Assembly (NCBI GenBank): GCA_964523405.1
Contig: CAZGAQ010000023.1
Span: 20,696-84,695 of the forward strand
From: CAZGAQ01 sp964523405
GTDB lineage: Bacteria; Planctomycetota; Phycisphaerae; UBA1845; Fen-1342
Direction: 5' to 3'
Length of the DNA: 64,000 bases
Positions 12,001 to 18,125 of the stretch are shown piece by piece; within the stretch, counting starts at the first letter, position 1, and each line of letters starts with the position of its first letter. The position numbers and the translations under genes are program-made. The notes under the pieces are model-generated. The model was not told where the DNA came from. It saw only the letters and a program-made list of their open reading frames with translations, and made no database searches.

Positions 12001-12346
12001 CTCCAAACGCGTCGAATTGCTGCTCGTGCTTACGCCTCGCGTCATTCGCACACCGGAGGAATACCGCGAGCAGTCCGTGGTCGAACGCGACCGGCTGCAG
12101 CTGATCTCGCAGGATGTGCTGCGTGACCCGCTGATGCAGGGGCTGCAGATCAAGAATGACACCCCGGCGCCCGCGGGCGCGGCGCCGGTCCGGCGCGAAA
12201 CGCCTCCGGCCGACGAGCGCCTCGCGCCGCCGACGGAGGAAGAATACGGTCCGATTCAGCCGGCCGTACACGGTGCCGTGCTGCCGGCGACAGACCCGAA
12301 TTCGTATGACCTGCCGCTGGCCACGCGCCGGGAGCCGGGGCGCTAG
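2..12346 (+). CDS. Giant secretin with about 38 N-domain-like repeats (5' partial)
   Basis: The visible 4114 residues end in one bacterial secretin core, about residues 3770-4020, followed by a tail of about 95 residues. The core shows LSRPQIVAMDNKEASI, VPYVNGTQTS and VVLGGLI, and closes with VPLVGDIPGLGMVF and LLVLTPRVI. Ahead of it I count about 38 copies of a secretin N1/NolW-like unit, each with a strand of the type DxRTNSLIV and then a helix ending in a short LDxP-like turn. Spacing is mostly 70-120 residues (signature strands near 148, 287, 360, 627, 851, 999, 1221, 1779, 1965, 2140, 2405, 2838, 3137, 3298, 3564, 3661, 3746). Two Ala/Pro/Gly/Thr-rich linkers, about 1377-1540 and 2465-2753, split the array into three blocks. 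Typical secretins have 2-4 such domains and 400-800 residues. No signal peptide is visible, so the true start lies upstream; the GTG at position 2 is not convincing. A role as an outer-membrane channel with a very long periplasmic part is inferred. Confidence 0.9.
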   Translation: MEAFLEADPRDMDYVAVYYQVKDQPAQFFVDVFADALPDAWLTAMKDSNQIKIVGVARDVRKFLALKDLVVLTPDDPRQMRIYKIKTNAMDIEQRVRQLLNIGAAGVGVPVQPQMQMVRDPRTGQMVPRPVAAAPAANATADAGTQMVADERTNSIIVKATADKMKEIEGLIETLDIEPPLGKFKTEVIEVEHADATAVATLLQSILQQEQGQAAGGVPNWQMQQQQAILQQQRMQQMMQMRQRNPNQPMPPMPVQNPMAMQMGNVTPESIIMEGVYERARKTIRLVADSRTNSLIVYANDEGFQRVRDLLLIIDKPMPDSYKVFSLDNAKVTDVAPLLTQLVQGLLQAGDTRTGRSPSIITDESTNTLHVIADKVEMDRIENLIHQLDVSPPTQERHIVELENLRPSQVAQLVQTLLSSSGGGAVAPTNPALNRMNRMGRRGQMGQPGMPGMTTPATPTVTGTSAREYQVIALDEAGVLIVMCSDEDWAKVEDTVRMWDEKARTNTPKLKTFEITTGNPQSIAGILGGMYRQYDHPVLGRSSVMVQADGNTLYVYGVQPAIDEITALLPTLDVATDADQIEVLALANADAAQVAQQIQPYFGAGTGAMGARGGSLPSGGRGPIINVEPVTNSLIVQAGKTEMEKIKNLALLLDQNIAKVATEQKFFTMRYAQAQDVAAAVQNIFGGQRVGRGAASPIKAMAAGSQVVVEAPHERMQTIEAFITKMDDPQGKQMVTRVVKLAGVDVQQVAQNLTAWFRSQPARPDRLTAMFIPDNTTESLIVSAPADLGNQIDELIANTLTGTEDLTLERRLYPIQNTDASYVADILKQQLPPQVEQKKGKIVAQRINISLDDRQNQLVINAPRFVHPMADELIAKLDREAPDQTPVTVSLKYADATQVVQTIQAMFKSTGGGKGQLQDVQVTASGSQLIIKAPKKKQTDILALVAAMDSEDTSGGIKVKTYELKVLNATQVQAQVMLFLQQMKKNVRPGQLTPGAFAEPTTNTLVVLAPPEILPVIDSIILELENKTPPTGRAHAYVLRSARADQIANNIDGMLKAKVQEKEGAKKGTLQTAVFADTQSNRLFVYAPDEYQNLAAELIAMVDAEVDSGEIVHIISLTEADATQMAQTLSQVVQGKTSKGGAASVRISADAGSNALLLAGLPKDVADVEKWISELEGNSVRVPELQTFTLKYANAEDVEKWLKNAFPQAKNAQDAVVISSDETSGKLIVFANKRKMREVEAYVAQLDAEPGEDESILGGKQLYFVNVYRGKASDIAWDVRDNLPDEKKGGPKVESDWFGEYIRVTCRPSEYPQVEKLIREFDRRSKPEFTAKIIKPKGGDLERVLTFLKARSGDDVSIQHAPTQTSQESLIEVLHPDGEEPPKPQGKREPSQRISGIVPFQIGTSLSTALLDEIEAEINGTPGAAAPTVPPIAEAARATARTVVPAATGTAVVALAADRSTQIRFVADEPKPAAPATKPVAPAVKAAAPAAPPAMPPQPKTVGPKPAAAAPKPTGPAATRSDDSAGEEPEGDGAELKKQPTEVIVQPDGTLLIKGQKRGVEDVADTLELLQGDLAVGEVIRIFQFKYGDVTAAAEILSMMFDVQRQQPVIIQQPQQPQQRRQGQQGQGDERDQQGGFMSQFRDMVGGAKSGKSGAGSGQLRMATDPGHNYLIIKCEETALPEIRRLLRELDIPPGEVQVKIFQLKNLIAGETAENIKDVLGISKAQSKRTGAQRTPTQQRPGMPGGQQQQLMEMLQQQLVSVPGVEGGAKVERVEIVSNDVTNALLVSAPPEVMTLIERVINEMEELEGRDVVGVNYYPLQNARVDDILPLLEEVFGAAGGSSGGSSFGRGGRGPMGFMMSTGGGKSPAALGSVSISADPRSNTIIYVCEKKDAETVAKHIRALDIEGTIADVETYVCKHGDAEAIASVLETIFVSGSSARGGMRNPFMGGMPSSSGSDVRIAADSSTNTILVWGPPDKRDQIFRKIEELDKLGDREIREINVVHADPEDLASKLGEIFGGSGGGSAASAAGRSGRRTTRATMGGSSPGGLSGGRVMIMGDKAAKKLLVRAPDEVFRQITDLVTTLDQPDETMKLKRFQLRYADAEAVVESVKAALTEYMQLNKGLGGETRIDAFTAVPDPRTNSVTVVGSDSTFLFVEQILANIDLPTPADQKKDFRIFVLEKADAVTVADAINSFAAGGAAATSGGSSGRRGRSGGASPAATGGARELNVSAMADETANTVMVFGRSEDIDTVETAVIAPLEDALIDLRQIANVPVKRASASQVASFIIQFLDQGAQQTSGSGGSRGTRQGLPETNAPRIVPNDAGKELIVRGTKRQIDEIRDLVDRFDNEELVRGRLKVFEVPIGQDALTMSTEIERIVNAAEEENARAAGRDARRVVLGSDEKTNTIIAAGDPTLFGEVETLITQLKDIYGGTNRPVYRVIQLQNVSARDASDMINSLQTSTGGSRAGTRSGTARPGGMRRPSGSGSSGSMSSPRPSGTRSGSGTRSTTPRPSTPSSTPRRTTPRPGGGGAPADGGSSLHLEATGVMPVALGPSAWTEPCVTVLPISPLMMLVAQVVDQAPPVRNPAPTSRPATGPAAARRTPPTSAPADKPAGAAKPPVDKSSGTVKPPSADKPTTAAKQPAAVKPTETPKVPVTQKPTVTDKAPGTDEPTTAEQAPASAPRRARRPAADAAETQADQPAPSGRPGLRMPGTPAPARPATSAPTDEPPAGATEETSAPVTMLEGLTGVSGALRGEVTAEVIDSQQIMIIGDERDVDFVEQILRMMEASKPAPAIEIFSLNKAKAVALAPIIEKAIQAQVDAQGLEERFSINAEGGSNSLIVSASPTMLDRIAELVDRLDQGTSERDTAPKMVSLANVRAADAVAILRPQIEKLATIRDIPKDAQPSIEAIDRANSVLIIGTPNEVEEITGWIEAIDVEIPSKGDKAASFVRAEAILLQLKNGVADDVAKVINDMIKAEQEAGTAAASSGGASGSGGSRAAGKAAVKLIKLHLPDGTELPELNLEYPIRIVPEKGTNSLIIFSTPNNNEALKAIVGVFDTLPIGADTDVKAFALKHAGAEEVSKLLTDLFKDKGYIWPPSMGETKSLAKGQLPPMPPGVAAKGLPFPIVVQADVRSNTVIVIGRTDAVMLAAGLISELDQPSANLGLKAYVLQLKNGQAAKMAEKLKKAMDDRSKALGTDKNAARDNAVIAAEERSNALIIWATPEVYELVEDLALQLDASNKYSTVEVRYRSLQHADASKLQGLLEETFKNRQTAESKANKDSTDALNVMADTRSNSLLMSGTRDYLDEAEALIARLDQPMEGSVVFRARKLKLNTAANVSALLQDIVDKALKQQDSKLKGTPIHVTADPVSDTLLLAAAREDMEILDRWIDSLDRPSEIGRMIRIIPLARATAEDVSKSVQDVFKKGGSGSSGSKGQIDMTITPDKTTNSVIAFGPATLLADVEEFVRQLDNVESPKGAMVKTFKLTQADAQDAGDLIQRILDLQGGSVGGTGGRSSGSSGSKTDSAKAIMLILQKDHADLGLETLKAMRSEITVISDLRTNSLVITAPPQSMPLMESLVASVDVPPDAAKIRVFRLRNADPEQMVKTLEELFKQQTASSSGRSGGTANQGERVLTLEGGMGEAGGRQEIAFTSDLRTNSVIAAGTPGYLDVVEKMLLELDTIPIKSRETMVYTPKSSTAKDLAASLKDFSDAEQKRLQDIGKDVSTLVKQERQIGAIANEDANKIVLDYDPRFKDTVMKILHDLDQPPPQVNIQVLIIEVTVDNALDLGMEFAFQDLQYAKAGPADTTTFDYVGGTDIGAAGSGLGGFSFTITGADFNFLFRTLQNEGSLRVLSRPQIVAMDNKEASIDISNDVPYVNGTQTSSTGQIATSVSRQKVGIKLKVTPQINPDGFVRMEVEQEVSDLTGSTVDVGPGVTSPVFFTRNAKTTITVMDSETVVLGGLITSRVENREQKVPLVGDIPGLGMVFRNQSDDSKRVELLLVLTPRVIRTPEEYREQSVVERDRLQLISQDVLRDPLMQGLQIKNDTPAPAGAAPVRRETPPADERLAPPTEEEYGPIQPAVHGAVLPATDPNSYDLPLATRREPGR

Positions 12347-12369
12347 GCGGGCGCAGGCAGGAGCATCAG

Positions 12370-13005
12370 GTGGCGTGGCGCATTAAATCCTGGCGACGGT
12401 CGGGGCTGGTTTGCGGGCTGTGGCCCTTGCTGGCCGTCGTGGCTGGCTGCCAGAGTCCGGGCGGCGGCGATTGGCTGGGGGCGCCGCCGCAGCGCGACGA
12501 CGTCGTGGCGATTCGCCAGTTCCCGCCGCCGCAACCCTGGCTACGTGACGCGGATAATCGCATCACCGGCCTGTGCCTGCGGACGTACTTCGTGTCGGCC
12601 GCGACGGACAAGGGCGTTTTCGTGCCCGGGACGATCAGCGTGCGCATGTGCACGCTGCGTGCCCGGCCGGGCGGCGGCTACGAGCGCACCCCGGCGCATC
12701 AGTGGGTCTTCGACGCGCGGACGGCGGAGGCTTTCCGCGTCCGGCGCCAGTCCCCGATGGGCTTCTCGTACGGTTTCGTGCTGCGCTGGCCGCAGGAACT
12801 GAACCTCATGGGCCAGCGCATCGAGGTGGTCATCAGCTATCAGCGCGCCGACGGCAAGGTGGTGGAGGGGCCGGCGTGCCACCTCATGGTGGACGTGCCG
12901 CCCGGCTTCGTTGTCTCGGAGGCCACGACCGGGCCGGCGACCGGTTCTTCCGCGCCGCAGAGACGTACGGCTCCGTCCGCGAAACCTCCGGCAGGACAAC
13001 CTTGA
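12370..13005 (+). CDS. Predicted lipoprotein linked to the giant secretin
   Basis: A 211-residue protein starting at GTG, with GGAG about 9 bases upstream. The N-terminus is basic (AWRIKSWRRSG), then hydrophobic, and reaches a lipobox, LAVVAGC, at about residues 21-27, so it should be lipid-anchored. The remainder is a soluble, probably beta-rich domain with no family I recognise, ending in a Pro/Ala-rich tail. It starts 23 bases after the secretin stop, and its own stop shares one base with the start of the next gene. Position suggests a partner of the secretin, for example a pilotin-like or ring-stabilising lipoprotein. That is inference from context only. Confidence 0.75.
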   Translation: MAWRIKSWRRSGLVCGLWPLLAVVAGCQSPGGGDWLGAPPQRDDVVAIRQFPPPQPWLRDADNRITGLCLRTYFVSAATDKGVFVPGTISVRMCTLRARPGGGYERTPAHQWVFDARTAEAFRVRRQSPMGFSYGFVLRWPQELNLMGQRIEVVISYQRADGKVVEGPACHLMVDVPPGFVVSEATTGPATGSSAPQRRTAPSAKPPAGQP

Positions 13006-13517
13006 TGGCGTGGGGCCTGTTCGCAGTTGTGTTGCTCGTGACCTTCCTGCTGCAGACGACCGTGCTGAAGCACGTGCCGCCGCACGCCGTGATGGACCAG
13101 GTGGATCTGTTGCTGGCCCTGGCGCTCGTGTGCGGTTTCGTGCTGCCGGCCGTCGAAGCGCGCCTGGCCGGCTGGATCGTCGGCTTTGCCTATGACATCC
13201 ACAGCCTCAACCCGCTTGGGCTGCATGCGTTTCTGTTCGGCCTGACGGTGTATGCGCTCACGCACCTGCGGGAAGTGGCCAACCAGCAGGTCTGGTGGGC
13301 ACGCTGGGTCATCGCCTTCGTGGTGGCCTGGCCAGCGCAGTTTCTCGTGCAGGCCTATCAGCGGGTCGTGTGCGGTGTGGCGCAACCATGGTCGACTGTG
13401 GTGGGGCAGTCCTTCCTCACGGCGCTGGTCGCGGCCCTGCTCGCCGCGGTCGTCGTTGGCCTGCCGGCCTTGTTGGGTTCAACGACTCGGCGGCGGTATC
13501 CGACTGGGCGTTGGTAA
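13005..13517 (+). CDS. mreD: MreD-like membrane protein
   Basis: A 170-residue polytopic membrane protein with about five hydrophobic segments. The order fits MreD of the rod-shape complex: an N-terminal helix ending in LLQTTVLKHV, an acidic stretch DQVDLLLALALVCGF, and a helix pair around GWIVGFAYDIHSLNPLGLHA, which matches the MreD pattern of a Gly-rich helix, an Asp and a LGLNA-like turn. The ATG overlaps the TGA of the lipoprotein gene (TGATG), so the two are translationally coupled. No mreB or mreC is visible here, so a role in the neighbouring envelope system is also possible. The family call rests on topology and this one motif. Confidence 0.6.
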   Translation: MAWGLFAVVLLVTFLLQTTVLKHVPPHAVMDQVDLLLALALVCGFVLPAVEARLAGWIVGFAYDIHSLNPLGLHAFLFGLTVYALTHLREVANQQVWWARWVIAFVVAWPAQFLVQAYQRVVCGVAQPWSTVVGQSFLTALVAALLAAVVVGLPALLGSTTRRRYPTGRW

Positions 13518-13719
13518 GGCGCCGCCTCGACCGGGCGCCACGGGTCGCCCGCGCGGGGCACCGCTTGCTGCCGCCTGCCTGCCGACGCGCGCCTGCGGGG
13601 GCCCGGCCGAATCCCGCCAGCGTCTGCGGCCGCGGATGCCGGCGGTGAACACCGCGCTACAATCAGGCGATCGGGTCAAGGGTCGAGCCGCCTTGCGCGT
13701 GCCCGTGGAGGACTGTCGC

Positions 13720-14157
13720 ATGACCACCGTCCGTGCGATCCTCGAGCAGAAGGGCCATCATGTCGTGCACATTGCGGAGACGGCCACCGTGCGTGAGGCC
13801 GCGCAGTTGATGCGCGAGCACCGTATCGGGGCGATCGTCGTGACACGCGGCGACAAGGTCGTCGGAATCTTCACCGAGCGGGATATTCTCAATCGCGTGG
13901 TGGCGGTGGAACGCGATCCGACGGAAACGACGGTGAGCCAGGTCATGTCCGCGCCCGTCGCGGTCTGTGGGCCCGACACCCGGTGCGACGAATGCCGGGC
14001 GGTCATGCGGAACCAGCGTCTGCGGCACCTGCCCGTGGTCGACGCGGGGCAGCTGGTCGGGATGGTCTCCATCGGCGACCTGAACAAAGCCGCGCACGCG
14101 GATCAGGCGCAGACGATCCAGTATCTGTACGAGTACATGTACGGCGAGTGGCGCTGA
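13720..14157 (+). CDS. CBS-domain protein
   Basis: A 145-residue protein consisting of two CBS domains, which normally bind adenine nucleotides and act as energy or redox sensors. The first half contains TVREAAQLMREHRIGAIVV and VVGIFTERDILNRV. The second contains VSQVMSAPVAV, LRHLPVVD and LVGMVSIGDL. There is no catalytic partner domain, so this is a stand-alone CBS pair. ATG is preceded by GTGGAGG at a good distance. The 200 bases upstream carry no gene. It converges on the cyclophilin gene. Confidence 0.85.
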   Translation: MTTVRAILEQKGHHVVHIAETATVREAAQLMREHRIGAIVVTRGDKVVGIFTERDILNRVVAVERDPTETTVSQVMSAPVAVCGPDTRCDECRAVMRNQRLRHLPVVDAGQLVGMVSIGDLNKAAHADQAQTIQYLYEYMYGEWR

Positions 14158-14187
14158 CCGCGCGCTCGGCACAGTCGGGCGCAGGGA

Positions 14188-15366
14188 TCAGGGCTGCGGT
14201 TTGTCCGCGGGGGGATGGTCGGCCGCGTCGGCGGCGGGCTCCGTTTTGGGAGCCGGGGCGGGTTTGCTGGGCGGCGGGCTGGACGCCCGCTGGGGCTGCA
14301 ACTCGAGTCGCTTGCCGCGTTCCTGCTCGGCGTCAACCAGGTTGATGGAGCGAATAACGAGCGGCTTGAGCGGCGCGCCGCGGGCGTTGGTCGGGACGGC
14401 GGCGAACTGCTGCAGCGTACGCAGACTCTCATCGTCGCGGGCGTTGCCGATGACGGTGTACTGGCCGTCGAATTCGGGCTTGCGGGCGAGCGCCACGAAG
14501 AACTGGCAACTGGCCGAATTGGGATCACTCGGCTTACGGGCCATCAGGAGCGTGCCAATGTCCACGGGGACGTTGCGCAGCTCGGCCGGCACAAGCCTGC
14601 CGTCCAGGCGGATACCGGTGCCGTCCCCTTTGGGGCAGCCGCCCTGCAGACCGCCGCCGGGGATGATCCGATGGATGGTCTTGCCGTCGTAGAAGCCCTG
14701 CCCGACCAGTTCGAGGAAATTCTCGACATTGCGCGGTGCCCCGTCATAGTCCAGCACGAACGTGAGCTTGCCGAGGTCGGTGACGAGGATTGCGTCCTTG
14801 CGCGGCTCGACGCGGAACTGCACGCTGGCCATGCCCACCTGCCCCCCCAAAGGGCGCCACTCCAGGCGATACGTGCCACTGTAGCGCGAGGCCGGATACA
14901 GTGACCGGAAGTCCAGTTCCAGACCGACACTGGCATGCGCGGCCAGGCGCAGGGTGGCCGCGGTCGCGCCGGTCGCTGTCTTGGGGGTAGCAGTCGGGGG
15001 CGTCGCGACGATCAAGGGCTTGGGATCGTCGTTCTCGTAGACGATGGTGAGCGGAGTGGATTCGCCGGCGCCCACGACCAGGGGCAGGGGCAGGGCGATC
15101 CCGTCTTCTAGCGGTACGGCCGATTCCAGCGCGACGTTGGCGGGCGTGTCGGCGGTGTTGACGAGTGTGCAGCGGATGCGGATCGGGCCGTCGGGACGGT
15201 ACAGCGTCTTATCGGCCTGCAACTCCGGTCGCAGGGTGGCCAGGGCGGCATCGGCCGCGGGCGGGTCTGCGGCGAGCACGGGCCCGGCCCAGAGGGCCGC
15301 CAATAGCCCGGCGAGGCCACACACCCGGCGACGAGTCCCAGTTGACAGAGTGGTACTGACCATCAT
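14188..15366 (-). CDS. Secreted cyclophilin-type peptidyl-prolyl isomerase
   Basis: A 392-residue protein with a Sec signal peptide (RRRVCGLAGLLAALWAGPVLA) and a C-terminal cyclophilin domain at about 210-345. The domain has NVENFLELVGQGFYDGKTIH, RIIPGGGLQGG, SASCQFFVAL and GQYTVIGNA, which are the usual core strands. Residues 40-200 form an additional beta-rich domain of unknown family. The C-terminus is Pro/Ala-rich and low complexity. It lies 76 bases downstream of the dehydrogenase gene on the same strand and is probably cotranscribed. Expected role: protein folding outside the cytoplasm. A TATAAA at 15377-15382 could give it its own promoter, but no good -35 is seen. Confidence 0.85.
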   Translation of the reverse strand: MMVSTTLSTGTRRRVCGLAGLLAALWAGPVLAADPPAADAALATLRPELQADKTLYRPDGPIRIRCTLVNTADTPANVALESAVPLEDGIALPLPLVVGAGESTPLTIVYENDDPKPLIVATPPTATPKTATGATAATLRLAAHASVGLELDFRSLYPASRYSGTYRLEWRPLGGQVGMASVQFRVEPRKDAILVTDLGKLTFVLDYDGAPRNVENFLELVGQGFYDGKTIHRIIPGGGLQGGCPKGDGTGIRLDGRLVPAELRNVPVDIGTLLMARKPSDPNSASCQFFVALARKPEFDGQYTVIGNARDDESLRTLQQFAAVPTNARGAPLKPLVIRSINLVDAEQERGKRLELQPQRASSPPPSKPAPAPKTEPAADAADHPPADKPQP

Positions 15367-15442
15367 ATGTCCCAGCTTTATACCCGGCTGCGCGCCGGCG
15401 GTTGTAGTCCCGGGGCGAAAAAAGTCAGCCGGGCAGAGCCTA

Positions 15443-16639
15443 TCAGACTACGGCGCGAAGTTCCAGATGCAGGACGTCGGGCAGGGCCCGGATGGATTCC
15501 AGGGCCTCGGTACTGGGGCGTTCGTCCATGGCGATCGTGCACCAGGCGGCCTTGGCGCCGCTGAACACGCGGCTGGTGATCTCCTCGGCATTGATGCCAT
15601 CGGCCCGGACGGCCTCCAGAATGGAGGCCATCACGCCGACCTGATCGCGGACGCGCAGCACGAGTTGCCAGGTGGCGGGGCTGCGGTCGCAGACGTTCAG
15701 GCAGTTCACGACGTCACCGGAGACGACGAAGGACCGGACGATGCGAACGACCTCGTCAGCCGTTGCCTGGCGGGCCTGGGCGGTGAGCGGGCCGATGTGC
15801 TGTGTGCCGATGACGTTGGGCATTTCGCACAGGCGTGAACGGAAACGGGCTTGCTCCGCGGCGGGCTCCGAGCCGAAGACATCCAGGGCGACGCGCAATT
15901 GTCGCTGGGTGATGGCGGCGGCCAGGGCGGCCTCATCCACCGCGCCGGGATGACCGACATGCACCAGATAGGCGCCCGGCTGCAGGCGCTCGAGGAATTC
16001 CGCATCGACCAGAACGGCCCGGTCGTCGTCGCTGAGCGCGTGGACGGTCACGATGTCCGCGTCCCGGGCCAGTTCGCGCGGCCAGTTGCAGAACTCGACG
16101 TGGGGTTCGGGCGGGCTGGCGGGCAGGGTCGGTGACCAGGCGACGACGCGCATCTCCAGCGCTTGGGCCCGGCGGGCGACGAGTCGGCCAACCGGGCCAA
16201 AGCCCAGGATTCCGAGTGTGCGTCCGGCCAGACCGCGGGCGTCGTGAAATTCGCCGCGTGTCCAGCGTCCCTCGCGCAGGGCGACGGCGTTGTCCACGAT
16301 GCGGCGATCGAGGGCGAGCATGAGTCCGAGCGTGAGCTCGGCGATGGCGGTGGCCTGCTGGTCGGGGCAGTCGCAAATGAAGATGCCCTGGTTGGAGGCT
16401 TCGGCAAATGCCACGTCACCCGGTCCGGGACCCGCGTGGATGATCATCTGCAGCATGCGGGCGCGGGCGACCACCTCCGGCGAGACGCGCGTGGGGCCGA
16501 CGATGAGCAGCCCGGTATCGGGGATGGTGTCACGCAGCTCCGCGGCGCTGATGGTGGGGCGATAGAGCAGGGCGCTCGACAGCGTTTTCAGCAGATCCAG
16601 CGTGGCGGCGGGCAGCTCACAGGCAACGAGCATCTTCAT
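15443..16639 (-). CDS. D-2-hydroxyacid dehydrogenase homologue with ACT domain, active-site Arg replaced
   Basis: A 398-residue protein of the SerA/2-hydroxyacid dehydrogenase family. The NAD-binding motif is LGILGFGPVG (142-151), and an ACT-like domain starts near residue 320 (LVLRVRDQVGVMASILEAV). Against E. coli SerA, the catalytic His is present (H281 in TQHIGPLT) and the Glu is present (E258 in DVFGSEP). The catalytic Arg of the INxxRG motif falls on H230 in VHVGHPGAVDE, and the following Gly is Pro. The substrate-loop RAGxGxDN reads HAGPGPGDV. The fold is clear but phosphoglycerate dehydrogenase activity should not be assumed. A strong promoter lies upstream at 16697-16725. Confidence 0.8.
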   Translation of the reverse strand: MKMLVACELPAATLDLLKTLSSALLYRPTISAAELRDTIPDTGLLIVGPTRVSPEVVARARMLQMIIHAGPGPGDVAFAEASNQGIFICDCPDQQATAIAELTLGLMLALDRRIVDNAVALREGRWTRGEFHDARGLAGRTLGILGFGPVGRLVARRAQALEMRVVAWSPTLPASPPEPHVEFCNWPRELARDADIVTVHALSDDDRAVLVDAEFLERLQPGAYLVHVGHPGAVDEAALAAAITQRQLRVALDVFGSEPAAEQARFRSRLCEMPNVIGTQHIGPLTAQARQATADEVVRIVRSFVVSGDVVNCLNVCDRSPATWQLVLRVRDQVGVMASILEAVRADGINAEEITSRVFSGAKAAWCTIAMDERPSTEALESIRALPDVLHLELRAVV

Positions 16640-16696
16640 GGCACGATTCCGTTACCGGGCGACGAGCGCGCCCGGAGCCAGTGTCCCGACGCGCAC

Positions 16697-16725
16697 ATTA
16701 GACCCCCACCGTCTGGTTTTCTCAA
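16697..16725 (-). promoter_or_regulatory. Sigma70-like promoter for the dehydrogenase gene
   Basis: On the minus strand, TTGAGA (16725-16720) and TCTAAT (16702-16697) are separated by exactly 17 bases. The predicted transcript begins near 16690, about 50 bases before the ATG at 16639. Seen directly; function inferred. Confidence 0.55.
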
Positions 16726-16772
16726 ACCGGAATTCCCGCGCGAGCGCGCCGCGGCCCCCCCCGTCCGGGGGA

Positions 16773-18125
16773 TCAGCGGTTGCTTGGCCCGAAAGTACGC
16801 TCAATGAAGCCCGTGTCGAACCGGCCCTTCACAAAGTCCGCCTGCTCCATGATGGCGCGTTGCAGGGGAATCGTCGTCTTGATCGGGCGCACGTGAAATT
16901 CGTCCAGCGCCCGTGCCATCGCATTGATGGCCTCCGCACGCGTCGGGCGGTGCACGAGGAGTTTGGCGATCAGGGAGTCGTAGTATGGACTCACCGTGTA
17001 GCCGGCGTACGCGTGCGTGTCCAAACGCACGCCGGGGCCGCCGGGCGGGATGAATTCCTGGATCGGGCCGGGCGACGGCCGGAAGCCACTGTCCGGGTCC
17101 TCCGCGTTGATCCGGCACTCGATGGCGTGGCCGGTCTGCTTCACGTCGTCCTGGCGGAGCCTCAGCGGCTCGCCGGCGGCGATGCGGATTTGCCACTGCA
17201 CCAGGTCTTCCCCGGTGATGAGCTCGGTGACGGGGTGCTCGACCTGGATGCGCGCGTTGACCTCGATGAAGTAGAAGTTTTCCTGTTCGTCGACGAGGAA
17301 TTCGCAGGTCCCCGCGGAATAATAGCCCGCGGCTTTCGCCAGACGCACGGCGGCCGCGCACAACTTGGCGCGCGTGCGACCGCTGATGTGCGGGGACGGG
17401 GACTCCTCGACGAGCTTCTGGTGGCGGCGCTGCAGCGAACAGTCGCGTTCCCACAGATGCACCACGTTGCCCCCGCGATCGCCGATGAACTGCACCTCAA
17501 CGTGCCGCGGGCGCTCGATGAGCTTCTCCACGTAGAGGGTCCCGTCCTTGAAAGCGGCTTCCGCCTCTTGGCGGGCGTGCTTGAAGCTGGAGCGCAGCGT
17601 CGCCTCGTTATGCGCCGCGCGCATGCCGCGCCCGCCGCCGCCGGCGGCCGCCTTGATCATGACGGGGTAGCCGATCTTCTCGGCCAGCGCGACGGCCTCG
17701 TCTTCGTTCTCGATCGGGCCCGGGCTGCCCGGTACCAACGGAACCTTCGCTTCGCGGGCGAGCTTGCGGGCGGCGACCTTGTCGCCCAGGGCCTGCATCG
17801 CTTCCGCGGACGGACCGATGAACTCGATCTTGCAGTCGCGGCACATCTGGGCGAAGCGCGAGTTCTCCGCCAGGAAGCCGTAGCCAGGGTGGATCGCCTG
17901 CACGTCCGCGATCTCGGCGGCCGAGAGAATGGCGGCCGCGTTCAGGTAGGACTGGGCGGGGGCTTCGCCGCCGATGCAGATCGCGTCATGCGCGAGCCGG
18001 AGGTAGGCCGCGTCCCGATCGGCGCGGGAGAAGACGGCCACGGCTTCGATGCCCATGTCGCGGCAGGCCCGAATCACGCGGAGGGCGATTTCGCCCCGGT
18101 TGGCTACCAGAATTCGCGTAAACAT
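16773..18125 (-). CDS. accC: Acetyl-CoA carboxylase, biotin carboxylase subunit
   Basis: A 450-residue biotin carboxylase, the usual length. It begins FTRILVANRGEIALRVIRAC, has the ATP-grasp glycine loop KAAAGGGGRGMR at about 157-168, and the catalytic segment FIEVNARIQVEHPVTE at about 280-295. It carboxylates the biotin on AccB with ATP and bicarbonate for malonyl-CoA synthesis. It lies 110 bases downstream of accB on the same strand, third in the pepP-accB-accC unit. Nothing unusual was seen in the sequence. Confidence 0.97.
   Translation of the reverse strand: MFTRILVANRGEIALRVIRACRDMGIEAVAVFSRADRDAAYLRLAHDAICIGGEAPAQSYLNAAAILSAAEIADVQAIHPGYGFLAENSRFAQMCRDCKIEFIGPSAEAMQALGDKVAARKLAREAKVPLVPGSPGPIENEDEAVALAEKIGYPVMIKAAAGGGGRGMRAAHNEATLRSSFKHARQEAEAAFKDGTLYVEKLIERPRHVEVQFIGDRGGNVVHLWERDCSLQRRHQKLVEESPSPHISGRTRAKLCAAAVRLAKAAGYYSAGTCEFLVDEQENFYFIEVNARIQVEHPVTELITGEDLVQWQIRIAAGEPLRLRQDDVKQTGHAIECRINAEDPDSGFRPSPGPIQEFIPPGGPGVRLDTHAYAGYTVSPYYDSLIAKLLVHRPTRAEAINAMARALDEFHVRPIKTTIPLQRAIMEQADFVKGRFDTGFIERTFGPSNR

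Noticed and set aside
13005..13517. Folate-type or other small ECF membrane component instead of MreD
   Set aside because: The Asp-leading helix pair and LGLHA turn fit MreD better, and no ATPase gene is adjacent. Kept as MreD-like with moderate confidence.
15377..15382. TATAAA upstream of the cyclophilin gene as its promoter
   Set aside because: No acceptable -35 lies 16-18 bases upstream, and cotranscription with the dehydrogenase gene is enough to explain expression.
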